Below, piece after piece: positions 15,901 through 21,979 of a DNA stretch of 21,979 nucleotides. Where the stretch lies: assembly GCA_964486655.1 (NCBI GenBank), contig CAZAON010000385.1, forward strand, positions 1 through 21,979, read 5' to 3'. The notes beneath the pieces were generated by a model. The model saw only the letters and a list, made by a program, of their open reading frames with translations. It made no database searches and had not been told where the DNA came from. The position numbers and the translations under genes were made by a program. The stretch comes from JADKIH01 sp964486655 (GTDB lineage: Bacteria; Bacteroidota; Bacteroidia; AKYH767-A; 2013-40CM-41-45). Positions within the stretch are counted from its first letter, which is position 1, and every line of letters starts with the position of its first letter.

Positions 15901-16350
15901 ATTCGCACGATATACCGGCAACTTACCCTCCAGCACCAACTGATCTGTCTTATCCTTATGCGCCTGATAGTCGCCGAAGCAAAGTGCAGAAAGCATTTCT
16001 TCGCGAGACATGTTCGCATTGCCAAGTTGTTTTTTAATTTCAACGGCGCAGCGGTCAACGAAATGTTCGAAACGCTCAGGTGCCCAGATGTATTCTTTCT
16101 TCTGCCAATCCGGTACAGTACGGTCAACTTTGAATTCAACCGGAAGATCACCGTGAATGACCGCTTTAACTTCGAGTCCTTCGAATGATTTCGGAAGAAG
16201 ACGGTTGTCAAAAACAAGCGGACGACTTACATCGATCACATGCTTTTTTCTTTTCGGGTCGATCATTTTCAACCCATTGATGCGAAGACCTTTTTTCTTA
16301 AGGTGTCCAAACTTTTTCTCGAATCTCTCGAGTGTGTCATAAAGTAACAT
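15898..16350 (-). CDS. Unrecognised 150-residue protein inside the paaZ unit
   Basis: A cytoplasmic protein (no signal peptide or membrane segment) of 150 residues, rich in Lys/Arg and charged overall. It begins MLLYDTLERFEKKFGHLKKKGLRI, contains a beta-rich middle (KHVIDVSRPLVFDNRLLP; LEVKAVIHGDLPVEF) and a helical end (FEHFVDRCAVEIKKQL; MSREEMLSALCFGDYQAHK). I do not recognise a family. It lies 70 bp after paaZ and 100 bp before the hydratase gene on the same strand, so it is probably cotranscribed with phenylacetate genes. The well-defined start, the good reading frame and the context support a real gene. Function is unknown; a thioesterase or regulatory role would be a guess. Confidence 0.8.
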   Translation of the reverse strand: MLLYDTLERFEKKFGHLKKKGLRINGLKMIDPKRKKHVIDVSRPLVFDNRLLPKSFEGLEVKAVIHGDLPVEFKVDRTVPDWQKKEYIWAPERFEHFVDRCAVEIKKQLGNANMSREEMLSALCFGDYQAHKDKTDQLVLEGKLPVYRAN

Positions 16351-16399
16351 GGCCTTGGTTTTAAACTTTAACGATTTATATTCTTATTGCGTATTTGAG

Positions 16400-16415
16400 T
16401 TCGTAATTCGTAATT
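16400..16415. repeat. Short heptanucleotide array (attcgta) after paaZ
   Basis: Just over two copies of the attcgta 7-mer, ending 5 bp from the paaZ stop codon. Same unit and same orientation relative to transcription as the arrays at 1621 and 15869. Confidence 0.6.
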
Positions 16416-16420
16416 GATTC

Positions 16421-18469
16421 TTACTGTTCTTTGCAAGCTACAAGTGTGAGCACCGTCTCAATCGCCACTTTCTCATTTCGCTGATTGGTTACTTCCACAT
16501 ACCATTCGACAACTCCCTGATCAACTTGTCCTTCTCTCTTGTCTTTTTTCGTTTTACGCATGCAGGTAAGTTTTACCTGTATGGTATCTTTTGGATATAC
16601 AGGCTGAATGAATCTGAGATTATCCAGTCCGTAGTTTGCGAGTACGGGACCTTTCTTTGGATCGACGAATAATCCGGCAGCTGCAGAGATCACAAAGTAT
16701 CCATGAGCAACACGGCGTTCGAAGATTGAACCTTCGAGCGATGTCTCATCGGTATGAGCATAGAAGTTATCGCCACTGATGCCGGCGAAGTTTACAACGT
16801 CTGCTTCAGTAATTGTGCGCTTGTGAGTGATCAGTGTATCGCCAACCTGAATTTCTTCGAAGTATTTTCGGAACGGGTGAATTACATCTTCTTTAGTTTC
16901 GGCACCGGGTAAGTATGTATTTAATATTTTAGTGAGTGTAGTAGGGGAGCCCTGCAGTGCGGTTCGCTGCATGTAATGATAGACTCCGCGTATGCCGCCC
17001 ATCTCTTCGCCACCGCCGGCTCTGCCCGGACCGCCATGAACGAGATGAGCAAGAGGAGAACCATGTCCGGTCGATTCGGCTGCACATTCTTTATTGATGA
17101 CAACCATTCTTCCGTGCATACTTGCAGAACCTAGTACGATGTCTTTCGCGAAATTGTTATCTGAAGTAAACACTGAACCGACGAGGCTGCCTTTTCCCAT
17201 TTTGGCAAGGGTGGCGGCTTCTTCGGTATTTCGGTAAGGCATGACGGTACTGACCGGACCAAATGCTTCGACTGAATGTGGTTCAAGATTCTTAATCGGA
17301 TCTTTGCAATAGAGCAGCATTGAAGAAATGAAAGCGCCTCTTTCGCTGTCACCGCCGATGACTTCGACACTGTCGAGATCGCCGTAAACGACATCACATG
17401 AGTTCATCAGAATTCTGACTTTATCTTTCACGTCTTTGACCTGTGCCTTATTCGCGAGAGGTCCCATTCTTACGCCTTCAACAGAAGGATCGCCAATGGT
17501 ATTTGTTTTAAGTCTTGAACTTAGTTGTTTGATAACGTCTTCAACAAGATTCTCCGGTACAATGACACGACGAATGGCAGTACATTTTTGTCCGGCCTTG
17601 ATCGTCATCTCTTTCGTAACTTCCTTGATGAAGAGTTTGAATTCTTCCGTATCGGGAGTTGATTCCGGTCCGAGTATGGAGCAGTTCAGTGAGTCAGCTT
17701 CCATGTTGAAACGAACCGAGTTATTGATAACCGACGGGTGACTCTTTAGCAGTCTTCCCGTTGTTGCCGATCCGGTAAACGTAACAACGTCCTGGCACGT
17801 GAGGTGATCGAAGAGATCGCCAACAGAGCCGCAAATGAGTTGGAGTGCGCCTTCGGGAAGAATTTTTGAAGCGATGATATCTTTCGTGACAAGTTCGGTC
17901 AGGAAAGAAGTTGAGGTTGCCGGTTTAACGATAGCGGGAACGCCGGCTAAGAGATTCACCGCAATTTTTTCAAGCATGCCCCAGACGGGGAAGTTGAATG
18001 CGTTGATATGAATTGCGACACCTTCGAGCGGAACACAAATATGATGACCGACGAATGATCCTGTTTTGGAAATCATTTCCATGTTACCGTCAACATAGAA
18101 AGACTCATCGGGCAATTCGCGGCGGCCTTTGCTGGCATAGACGAAAAGATTTCCGATGCCTCCATCGATATCAATCCAGGAATCAGTTTTAGTGGCGCCG
18201 GTTGCGGAAGAAAGGGCGTAATAAGTGGCCTTCTTTTCTGTCAGATGAAGAGCGAGTGCTTTAAGCATCCGGGCACGTTCGTGAAAGGTCATTTTGCGGA
18301 GTTTTGGTCCGCCAACGGTTCTTCCATATTCCAAAGCAGCCCCGAAATCAAGGCCATTACTGGTCGAAAAAAAGAGGGGTTCGCCGCTCACAGCATGATA
18401 TAATGCTGTCCCGGAGCCTTCTCCTTCGACCCATTTTCCAAGTGTATAATTTTTAAGCTTTACAGCCAT
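16421..18469 (-). CDS. paaZ: Bifunctional oxepin-CoA hydrolase / 3-oxo-5,6-dehydrosuberyl-CoA semialdehyde dehydrogenase PaaZ
   Basis: A 682-residue two-domain enzyme equal in length and layout to E. coli PaaZ (681). Residues 1-520 are the aldehyde dehydrogenase part with general base Glu257 (NMEADS) and nucleophile Cys296 (AGQKCTAIRR), one residue offset from E. coli Glu256/Cys295. Residues 530-682 are a MaoC-like (R)-hydratase domain with the catalytic pair Asp567/His572 (SGDNFYAHTD). The hydratase domain opens the oxepin ring and the dehydrogenase domain oxidises the reactive aldehyde, avoiding its escape. All key residues are present. It heads the minus-strand unit with the 150-residue gene and the hydratase gene, and has a clear promoter and leader upstream. 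Cytoplasmic. Confidence 0.97.
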   Translation of the reverse strand: MAVKLKNYTLGKWVEGEGSGTALYHAVSGEPLFFSTSNGLDFGAALEYGRTVGGPKLRKMTFHERARMLKALALHLTEKKATYYALSSATGATKTDSWIDIDGGIGNLFVYASKGRRELPDESFYVDGNMEMISKTGSFVGHHICVPLEGVAIHINAFNFPVWGMLEKIAVNLLAGVPAIVKPATSTSFLTELVTKDIIASKILPEGALQLICGSVGDLFDHLTCQDVVTFTGSATTGRLLKSHPSVINNSVRFNMEADSLNCSILGPESTPDTEEFKLFIKEVTKEMTIKAGQKCTAIRRVIVPENLVEDVIKQLSSRLKTNTIGDPSVEGVRMGPLANKAQVKDVKDKVRILMNSCDVVYGDLDSVEVIGGDSERGAFISSMLLYCKDPIKNLEPHSVEAFGPVSTVMPYRNTEEAATLAKMGKGSLVGSVFTSDNNFAKDIVLGSASMHGRMVVINKECAAESTGHGSPLAHLVHGGPGRAGGGEEMGGIRGVYHYMQRTALQGSPTTLTKILNTYLPGAETKEDVIHPFRKYFEEIQVGDTLITHKRTITEADVVNFAGISGDNFYAHTDETSLEGSIFERRVAHGYFVISAAAGLFVDPKKGPVLANYGLDNLRFIQPVYPKDTIQVKLTCMRKTKKDKREGQVDQGVVEWYVEVTNQRNEKVAIETVLTLVACKEQ

Positions 18470-18625
18470 TCGATTTTAAGTTAAATAACGGCAATATTTT
18501 ACCGCGTAACGTTTCAGCAGGCCGGCGTATGATTTTTTTGGACGCCGAATCCCTGTATGCCGCTCTAAGCCTCAGTTTCAGAGGTTTATGTTTATAAGAT
18601 TAAGAAGGAATTTTAGTACAGATGA
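18470..18625 (-). promoter_or_regulatory. Predicted structured leader of the paaZ mRNA
   Basis: From the predicted start near 18625 to the ATG is about 155 nt. It contains CGGCGT at 18523-18528 pairing with ACGCCG at 18542-18547 around a 13-nt loop, a CCTC/GAGG hairpin within about 18573-18589, and a CGG/CCG pair within 18489-18504. No known riboswitch class is recognised. Confidence 0.35.
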
Positions 18626-18631
18626 CTGTAC
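18616..18631. promoter_or_regulatory. Operator-like palindrome over the paaZ transcription start
   Basis: GTACAG-ATGA-CTGTAC, a perfect 6-4-6 inverted repeat, begins at the edge of the paaZ -7 element and covers the predicted +1 site. This is the position expected of a repressor operator. No regulator gene is in the window, and the same palindrome is absent from the paaA upstream spacer. Confidence 0.5.
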
Positions 18632-18661
18632 AAAGATAGGATAAGTAGTGAGTAAATCAAG
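18631..18661 (-). promoter_or_regulatory. Promoter of the paaZ unit
   Basis: On the minus strand: CTTG at 18661-18658, 19 bp, then TATCTTTG at 18638-18631, an exact TAnnTTTG. Element sequences and spacing fit the Bacteroidota primary sigma factor. A 7-5-7 inverted repeat (AACTTAT/ATAAGTT, 18662-18680) abuts the -33 element on its upstream side. Confidence 0.7.
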
Positions 18662-18692
18662 AACTTATCAACTATAAGTTGTTCAAATATTC

Positions 18693-18720
18693 AATTACAA
18701 ATTACAATTGACAAATTACT
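18693..18720. repeat. Heptanucleotide array (aattaca), left arm of an inverted pair
   Basis: Four 7-mers (aattaca, aattaca, attgaca, aattact). The 13 bases at 18695-18707 are the exact reverse complement of 18844-18856. Confidence 0.6.
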
Positions 18721-18840
18721 GGTAAGTAATTATTAATCAGCTTAATATGTCTCATTTTAGAGCAATTTCACAGATTCACATGTCTGATTTTATGTTTAAT
18801 ACTAAAAACAAATTTCCAACAATGCTCCCTCGTTATTTTT

Positions 18841-18856
18841 AATTTGTAATTTGTAA
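18841..18856. repeat. Heptanucleotide array (aatttgt), right arm of an inverted pair
   Basis: Two copies of aatttgt plus aa, immediately upstream of the ribosomal operon promoter. The unit is the reverse complement of that at 18693. The 120 bp between the arms holds no gene that I can see. Confidence 0.6.
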
Positions 18857-18865
18857 CTGAAATTA

Positions 18866-18896
18866 TTTGTTTTCCAGCGACTTTTCCCTACATTTG
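18866..18896 (+). promoter_or_regulatory. Promoter of the rpsF-rpsR-rplI operon
   Basis: TTTG at 18866-18869, 19 bp, then TACATTTG at 18889-18896: a full match to the Bacteroidota consensus, as expected for a highly expressed ribosomal operon. Transcription should begin near 18902, giving a leader of about 20 nt before the rpsF ATG. Confidence 0.88.
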
Positions 18897-18924
18897 CCGC
18901 CCAATTAAAAAATACTCCGTAACA

Positions 18925-19287
18925 ATGTTAAACCAATATGAGGTGGTATTTATCATGACACCTGTTCTTTCGGAGGAGCAGATGATGGATACAGTCACCA
19001 AATTCAAGAACATCCTCTCCGCTCATGGCGGATCCGAAATTGTTTATGAAAACAACTGGGGATTACGAAAACTGGCTTACCCGATCCAGAAAAAAACGAC
19101 GGGATTTTATTACCTGATTGAGTTTAAAGCGAAAGGCGATATGATCGCAAAGCTTGAAACTGAATTTAAACGCGACGAAAGAGTAATGCGCTTTCTCACT
19201 GTTCGTCTTGATAAGCACTCGATTGCTTACAATGAAAAAAAGCGTAGAAACGCTGCGCTTAAAAAAGAAGAAGAAAAAGTAGCTTAA
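18925..19287 (+). CDS. rpsF: 30S ribosomal protein S6
   Basis: A 120-residue protein with the S6 fold: MLNQYEVVFIMTPVLSEEQM at the start, then the ENNWGLRKLAYPIQKKTTGFYYLIEF segment (about 43-69) and FKRDERVMRFLTVRLDKH near 82-99. S6 binds 16S rRNA together with S18 in the platform of the small subunit. The C-terminus is a short Lys/Glu-rich tail. It is the first gene of the operon, 10 bp ahead of rpsR, with a consensus promoter just upstream. Confidence 0.98.
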   Translation: MLNQYEVVFIMTPVLSEEQMMDTVTKFKNILSAHGGSEIVYENNWGLRKLAYPIQKKTTGFYYLIEFKAKGDMIAKLETEFKRDERVMRFLTVRLDKHSIAYNEKKRRNAALKKEEEKVA

Positions 19288-19297
19288 CGAAAAAACC

Positions 19298-19564
19298 ATG
19301 GCAACAGGAAATGAAGTACGTTACCTCAACCCGCCTGCGGTTGACACGTCAAAAAAGAAGTATTGCCGTTTTAGAAAAAACGGAATAAAGTATATCGACT
19401 ACAAGGACGCGACATTCTTAATGAAGTTCGTGAACGAGCAGGGAAAAGTTCTTCCACGCCGTTTAACAGGAACGTCTTTGAAGTTTCAACGTAAAATCGG
19501 TCAGGCTATTAAGCGCTCAAGACACTTGTCTCTGATGCCTTATGTTTCTGATCTTTTAAAATAA
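19298..19564 (+). CDS. rpsR: 30S ribosomal protein S18
   Basis: An 88-residue S18 protein. Diagnostic segments are KKKYCRFRKNGIKYIDYKD (19-37) and the basic C-terminal part GKVLPRRLTGTSLKFQRKIGQAIKRSRHLSLMPYV (about 50-84). Only one Cys is present in the N-terminal part, so it is not a zinc-binding form. S18 forms a heterodimer with S6 on 16S rRNA, in agreement with the gene order. It has an A-rich start region with no Shine-Dalgarno sequence. Confidence 0.98.
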   Translation: MATGNEVRYLNPPAVDTSKKKYCRFRKNGIKYIDYKDATFLMKFVNEQGKVLPRRLTGTSLKFQRKIGQAIKRSRHLSLMPYVSDLLK

Positions 19565-19570
19565 GGGAGG
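19565..19570 (+). promoter_or_regulatory. Strong Shine-Dalgarno sequence of rplI
   Basis: GGGAGG follows the rpsR stop codon directly and ends 7 bases before the rplI ATG. Nearly all other genes here lack such a site, so rplI translation within the operon may be set differently from its neighbours. Confidence 0.75.
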
Positions 19571-19577
19571 ATAGAAC

Positions 19578-20024
19578 ATGGAAGTCATTCTTAAACAAGA
19601 TATGGATAACCTCGGCTATGCCGATGAAATCGTAAAGGTCCGTTCAGGTTATGCCCGAAACTACCTTATTCCGAACGGTCTCGCTACATTAGCGACCGAG
19701 TCGAACCGCAAAATGCTTACTGAAACTCAGAAGCAGCGCGCTCACAAAGCTCAGAAAATTAAAGGTGATGCAGAATCAGTTGCAAAACAACTCGAGTCTT
19801 TTACACTTAAAATCGGTGCTAAAGTGGGTGAAAGCGGTAAAATCTACGGATCAGTTACTGCTCTGCAAATTGCCGATGCTTTGGCGAAACATGATGTTGT
19901 AGTTGACCGTAAGAAGATCCACCTCGATACTGATCACATCAAAACTCTTGGCGCATACACAGCTACTGTGAACCTGCACAAAGATGTTAAGGCAAAAGTG
20001 AACTTTGAGGTTATTGCTGAATAA
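19578..20024 (+). CDS. rplI: 50S ribosomal protein L9
   Basis: A 148-residue L9 protein with the N-terminal rRNA-binding domain (MEVILKQDMDNLGYADEIVKVRSGYARNYLIPNGLA, 1-36), the long connecting helix (about 40-75) and the C-terminal domain (GAKVGESGKIYGSVTALQIADAL, near 79-101; HIKTLGAYTATVNLH near 121-135). L9 sits at the base of the L1 stalk. Full length, with an unusually good Shine-Dalgarno site, and followed by an intrinsic terminator. Confidence 0.98.
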   Translation: MEVILKQDMDNLGYADEIVKVRSGYARNYLIPNGLATLATESNRKMLTETQKQRAHKAQKIKGDAESVAKQLESFTLKIGAKVGESGKIYGSVTALQIADALAKHDVVVDRKKIHLDTDHIKTLGAYTATVNLHKDVKAKVNFEVIAE

Positions 20025-20049
20025 GCAAATTAGTTAATAATATTTTTCG

Positions 20050-20078
20050 AAAGGCGAGGAGGAATCTTCGCCTTTTTT
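20050..20078 (+). terminator. Intrinsic terminator of the rpsF-rpsR-rplI operon
   Basis: An 8-bp stem AAAGGCGA (20050-20057) with TCGCCTTT (20068-20075), a 10-nt loop and a run of six T (20073-20078). It lies 26 bp after the rplI stop. Confidence 0.9.
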
Positions 20079-20165
20079 GATTTAATGACGAATGCAGCAT
20101 AGGAGAGTCTTCTAACGATTAGAATTTTTTTTTAGTTCGAATATTTGTGGAAAAATATTCACCAA

Positions 20166-20217
20166 ATTATGAGGTAGGATCTTTGATATATTTTATTACT
20201 TTACCTACAGACATAAT
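20166..20217. promoter_or_regulatory. Interrupted inverted repeat before the T9SS repeat-protein gene
   Basis: ATTATG (20166-20171) and GTAGG (20174-20178) pair with CCTAC (20204-20208) and CATAAT (20212-20217), giving 11 base pairs with a small internal loop and a 25-nt AT-rich loop. The repeat ends 6 bp before the ATG. It could be an operator or an mRNA hairpin controlling translation; no consensus promoter was found in this spacer. Confidence 0.35.
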
Positions 20218-20223
20218 TACGAA

Positions 20224-21690
20224 ATGCGCACCGTTTTAATTTTGTTATTTCTTATTTTTTCAATTAATCTGAAGGCCCAAACTTTTGTAAAAGAGTATGG
20301 TCAACTAAATGCTGATCCGTCATCCGGAAAATTAATTGAAACAGTAGACACAGGATATGTTTTTTGTTATAATATCAAAAACTCTCCTGATCCAAAATCG
20401 CAAATATTCATTTTTAAAATAAATGCTTTGGGTGATACAATATGGACTAGTGTTATTGATGGAGGCGATTCAAGTGTTTGTGAGATTTGGGACGTAACTT
20501 CAATTGGGGATAGTAGTTATTTACTTTCAGGGCATTGGGAGTCAAATTCTGCTACTGATTCTATAAGTGGTATCAGCATTATTAAGATTGACTTGAATGG
20601 AAACATAATCTGGAATAAAATATTAACGGATTCGAGCTATCACAGTGGTTTGCAGGGTATGCAAGTGATTGGGACATTTGATAATGGAATATTAATTACA
20701 AGTTGGAGTAATATAATTAAGTTTGATTCTGTGGGAAACTTACAATGGTCATTTCATTTTCCATCGGTAAATCAGTGCAATTATTTCACACCTAAAGAAA
20801 CTAATGATAAAGGAGTAGTCCTGTTAGGTACAACTATAAATGGTAGCAACACAATTTTGTATAAGATAGACAGTGTTGGGAATCTAATGTGGAGAAAAGT
20901 TTTTACCCAAACAGGTGGCGGAAATCATCTTCTTGTGGATAATAGTAATAATATTACAATGACAACAGAGGAAGGAGTTTTTTATTTGGATAGTGCGGCA
21001 AATTTAATTTGGAATATTTGGATGGATATTAATCCCATATCTCTGTATAGTATCACCAAGGCAGTGGATGGAAGTTATTATGCAGCAGGTAATCGGTATC
21101 ACACTGGTGGAAATGCAATTATTCGTATCGATACCTCAGGAAATATTATTTGGGGAAAACAATTATTACATACAGGCAGTAATTATCCATTTTCATTACA
21201 TCAAACTTTTGATGGAGGGTTTATTATGGAAAGCGGAATGTCCTTGATAAAAACCGATTCTTCGTTTAGTGTTTATTGTGATACATCTATTTCAATTCCT
21301 CTCAATACCTTATTCCCATATCCGGGTTTAATTCTGAATGATACATTACTTATACAAACACCACTTTATTTTATATCTGCATCTCCTCAGTTCTGGACAA
21401 TTAAACATGGTTGCCAAATCATCGATCTTTGTTCAACAACTAATATTAAAGTATCTGAAGTTGAAAACGATATTAAAATCTATCCAAACCCATCCACCGG
21501 AAAAATTTATTTCACCAATGAAATAAATAAATTAGAAGTGTATAGTTTGATAGGGGAGAAGGTTGCTGAATTTTCAAATATTAAATCATATGGTTCAATC
21601 GATTTGTCAAACCAGCAACCAGGAATTTATTTTTTACGCGGATTGTCAGAAGAAAATTACACTTTCACTTCAAAAATTGTATTGCAATAG
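20224..21690 (+). CDS. T9SS-sorted secreted repeat protein (propeller-like)
   Basis: A 488-residue exported protein. Residues 1-19 are a signal peptide (MRTVLILLFLIFSINLKAQ). Six repeats with the core K-I-D-x-x-G-N-x-x-W are visible, beginning at about 65, 121, 166, 214, 254 and 301, spaced 40-56 residues, with a degenerate seventh near 343; for example KIDLNGNIIWNKIL and RIDTSGNIIWGKQL. This pattern suggests a beta-propeller. The last 75 residues are a T9SS type A sorting domain (IKIYPNPSTGKIYF, then DLSNQQPGIYFLRG and TSKIVLQ). It is probably a surface or released protein; ligand unknown. Codon use is more AT-rich than that of the neighbouring ribosomal genes. Confidence 0.85.
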   Translation: MRTVLILLFLIFSINLKAQTFVKEYGQLNADPSSGKLIETVDTGYVFCYNIKNSPDPKSQIFIFKINALGDTIWTSVIDGGDSSVCEIWDVTSIGDSSYLLSGHWESNSATDSISGISIIKIDLNGNIIWNKILTDSSYHSGLQGMQVIGTFDNGILITSWSNIIKFDSVGNLQWSFHFPSVNQCNYFTPKETNDKGVVLLGTTINGSNTILYKIDSVGNLMWRKVFTQTGGGNHLLVDNSNNITMTTEEGVFYLDSAANLIWNIWMDINPISLYSITKAVDGSYYAAGNRYHTGGNAIIRIDTSGNIIWGKQLLHTGSNYPFSLHQTFDGGFIMESGMSLIKTDSSFSVYCDTSISIPLNTLFPYPGLILNDTLLIQTPLYFISASPQFWTIKHGCQIIDLCSTTNIKVSEVENDIKIYPNPSTGKIYFTNEINKLEVYSLIGEKVAEFSNIKSYGSIDLSNQQPGIYFLRGLSEENYTFTSKIVLQ

Positions 21691-21749
21691 TTAACAGGTT
21701 TTTTCGGGAGTATTTATTTGTACTTTTAATTTAGCTTAAAGATTTTTTC

Positions 21750-21930
21750 ATGAATAAGTGTTTACTATTTGTTCTGGCTATTTGCCATAGGAGAAAAGTT
21801 TGCTGAAAATTCAAATTTTTGTTCGAATGGTTTTACTGATTTGTCAAACTTTCCCCGGGGAATTTATTTCTGTCAGCTTACTTTAAGAAATAACCTTGTG
21901 CAGACAATGAAGCAGACTCTAATAAAGTGA
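21750..21930 (+). pseudogene. Remnant of a T9SS substrate gene: signal start joined out of frame to a sorting domain
   Basis: An ATG at 21750 begins MNKCLLFVLAICH, a signal-peptide-like start, but the frame stops at 21804-21806. From about 21787 another frame reads IGEKFAENS, then FTDLSNFPRGIYFCQL, and ends MKQTLIK with a TGA at 21928-21930. This second part matches the end of a type A sorting domain and closely parallels the C-terminus of the intact gene just upstream (IGEKVAEFS... DLSNQQPGIYFLRG). The gene therefore seems to have lost nearly its whole body between signal and sorting domain. Confidence 0.75.
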
Positions 21931-21954
21931 TTAAGGGATTAAGCGTCACGCCTA

Positions 21955-21979
21955 AATCTTCAATCTTCAATTTTCAATC
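21955..21979. repeat. Heptanucleotide array (aatcttc)
   Basis: Three 7-mers (aatcttc, aatcttc, aattttc) plus aatc, running to the end of the window and perhaps beyond. It starts 24 bp after the stop of the pseudogene. Confidence 0.65.

Noticed and set aside
15864..16217. 117-residue open frame over the 150-residue gene
   Set aside because: It is another frame of that gene and ends inside the heptamer array, which writes the repetitive tail.
18470..18625. Known riboswitch (TPP, cobalamin, SAM) in the paaZ leader
   Set aside because: None of the conserved sequence boxes of these classes was found.

Overview
This window comes from a member of the Bacteroidota. Three things support that placement. 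There are secreted proteins with type IX secretion (T9SS) type A C-terminal sorting domains. Promoters match the Bacteroidota consensus (TTTG or TTG, about 19 bp, TAnnTTTG). Start codons almost always lack a Shine-Dalgarno sequence. Genus or family cannot be fixed from the sequence alone. The code is standard, and no tRNA, rRNA, CRISPR array or intact transposon was seen.

Layout. (1) 1-2591, minus strand: paaA-paaB-paaC-paaD, the oxygenase part of the aerobic-hybrid phenylacetate pathway; the reductase gene paaE is not in view and would lie before position 1, if it is linked. (2) 2762-5003, plus strand: two overlapping GT4-type glycosyltransferase genes. (3) 5106-6967, minus strand: an FtsE-like ABC ATPase behind a 66-residue conserved-looking small protein, then a lipoprotein gene with its own terminator. 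(4) 7444-12149, plus strand: a translationally coupled pair, a 1016-residue periplasmic TPR protein and a 552-residue outer-membrane beta-barrel. (5) 12300-14780, minus strand: a T9SS-exported M6-family metalloprotease with a CUB domain. (6) 15033-18469, minus strand: a second phenylacetate block of paaZ (ring-opening hydrolase/aldehyde dehydrogenase), an unrecognised 150-residue protein and an enoyl-CoA hydratase/isomerase. (7) 18925-20024, plus strand: the ribosomal operon rpsF-rpsR-rplI with a textbook promoter and terminator. (8) 20224-21930, plus strand: a T9SS-sorted repeat protein, followed by the decayed remains of another T9SS substrate.

Functional links: PaaABCD epoxidises phenylacetyl-CoA, a crotonase-family protein isomerises or hydrates intermediates, and PaaZ opens the oxepin ring and oxidises the aldehyde. 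The catabolic genes are thus split into two minus-strand blocks about 12 kb apart, separated by envelope and surface functions.

The less ordinary signals are mostly outside genes. Eight short tandem arrays, all with a 7-bp period but different unit sequences, sit in spacers, often directly after stop codons. A tandem pair of 55-bp REP-like units makes four hairpins with the same core. The paaZ promoter carries a perfect palindrome over the predicted transcription start and a structured leader of about 155 nt. A signal-peptide start joined out of frame to a T9SS sorting domain marks a deletion pseudogene.
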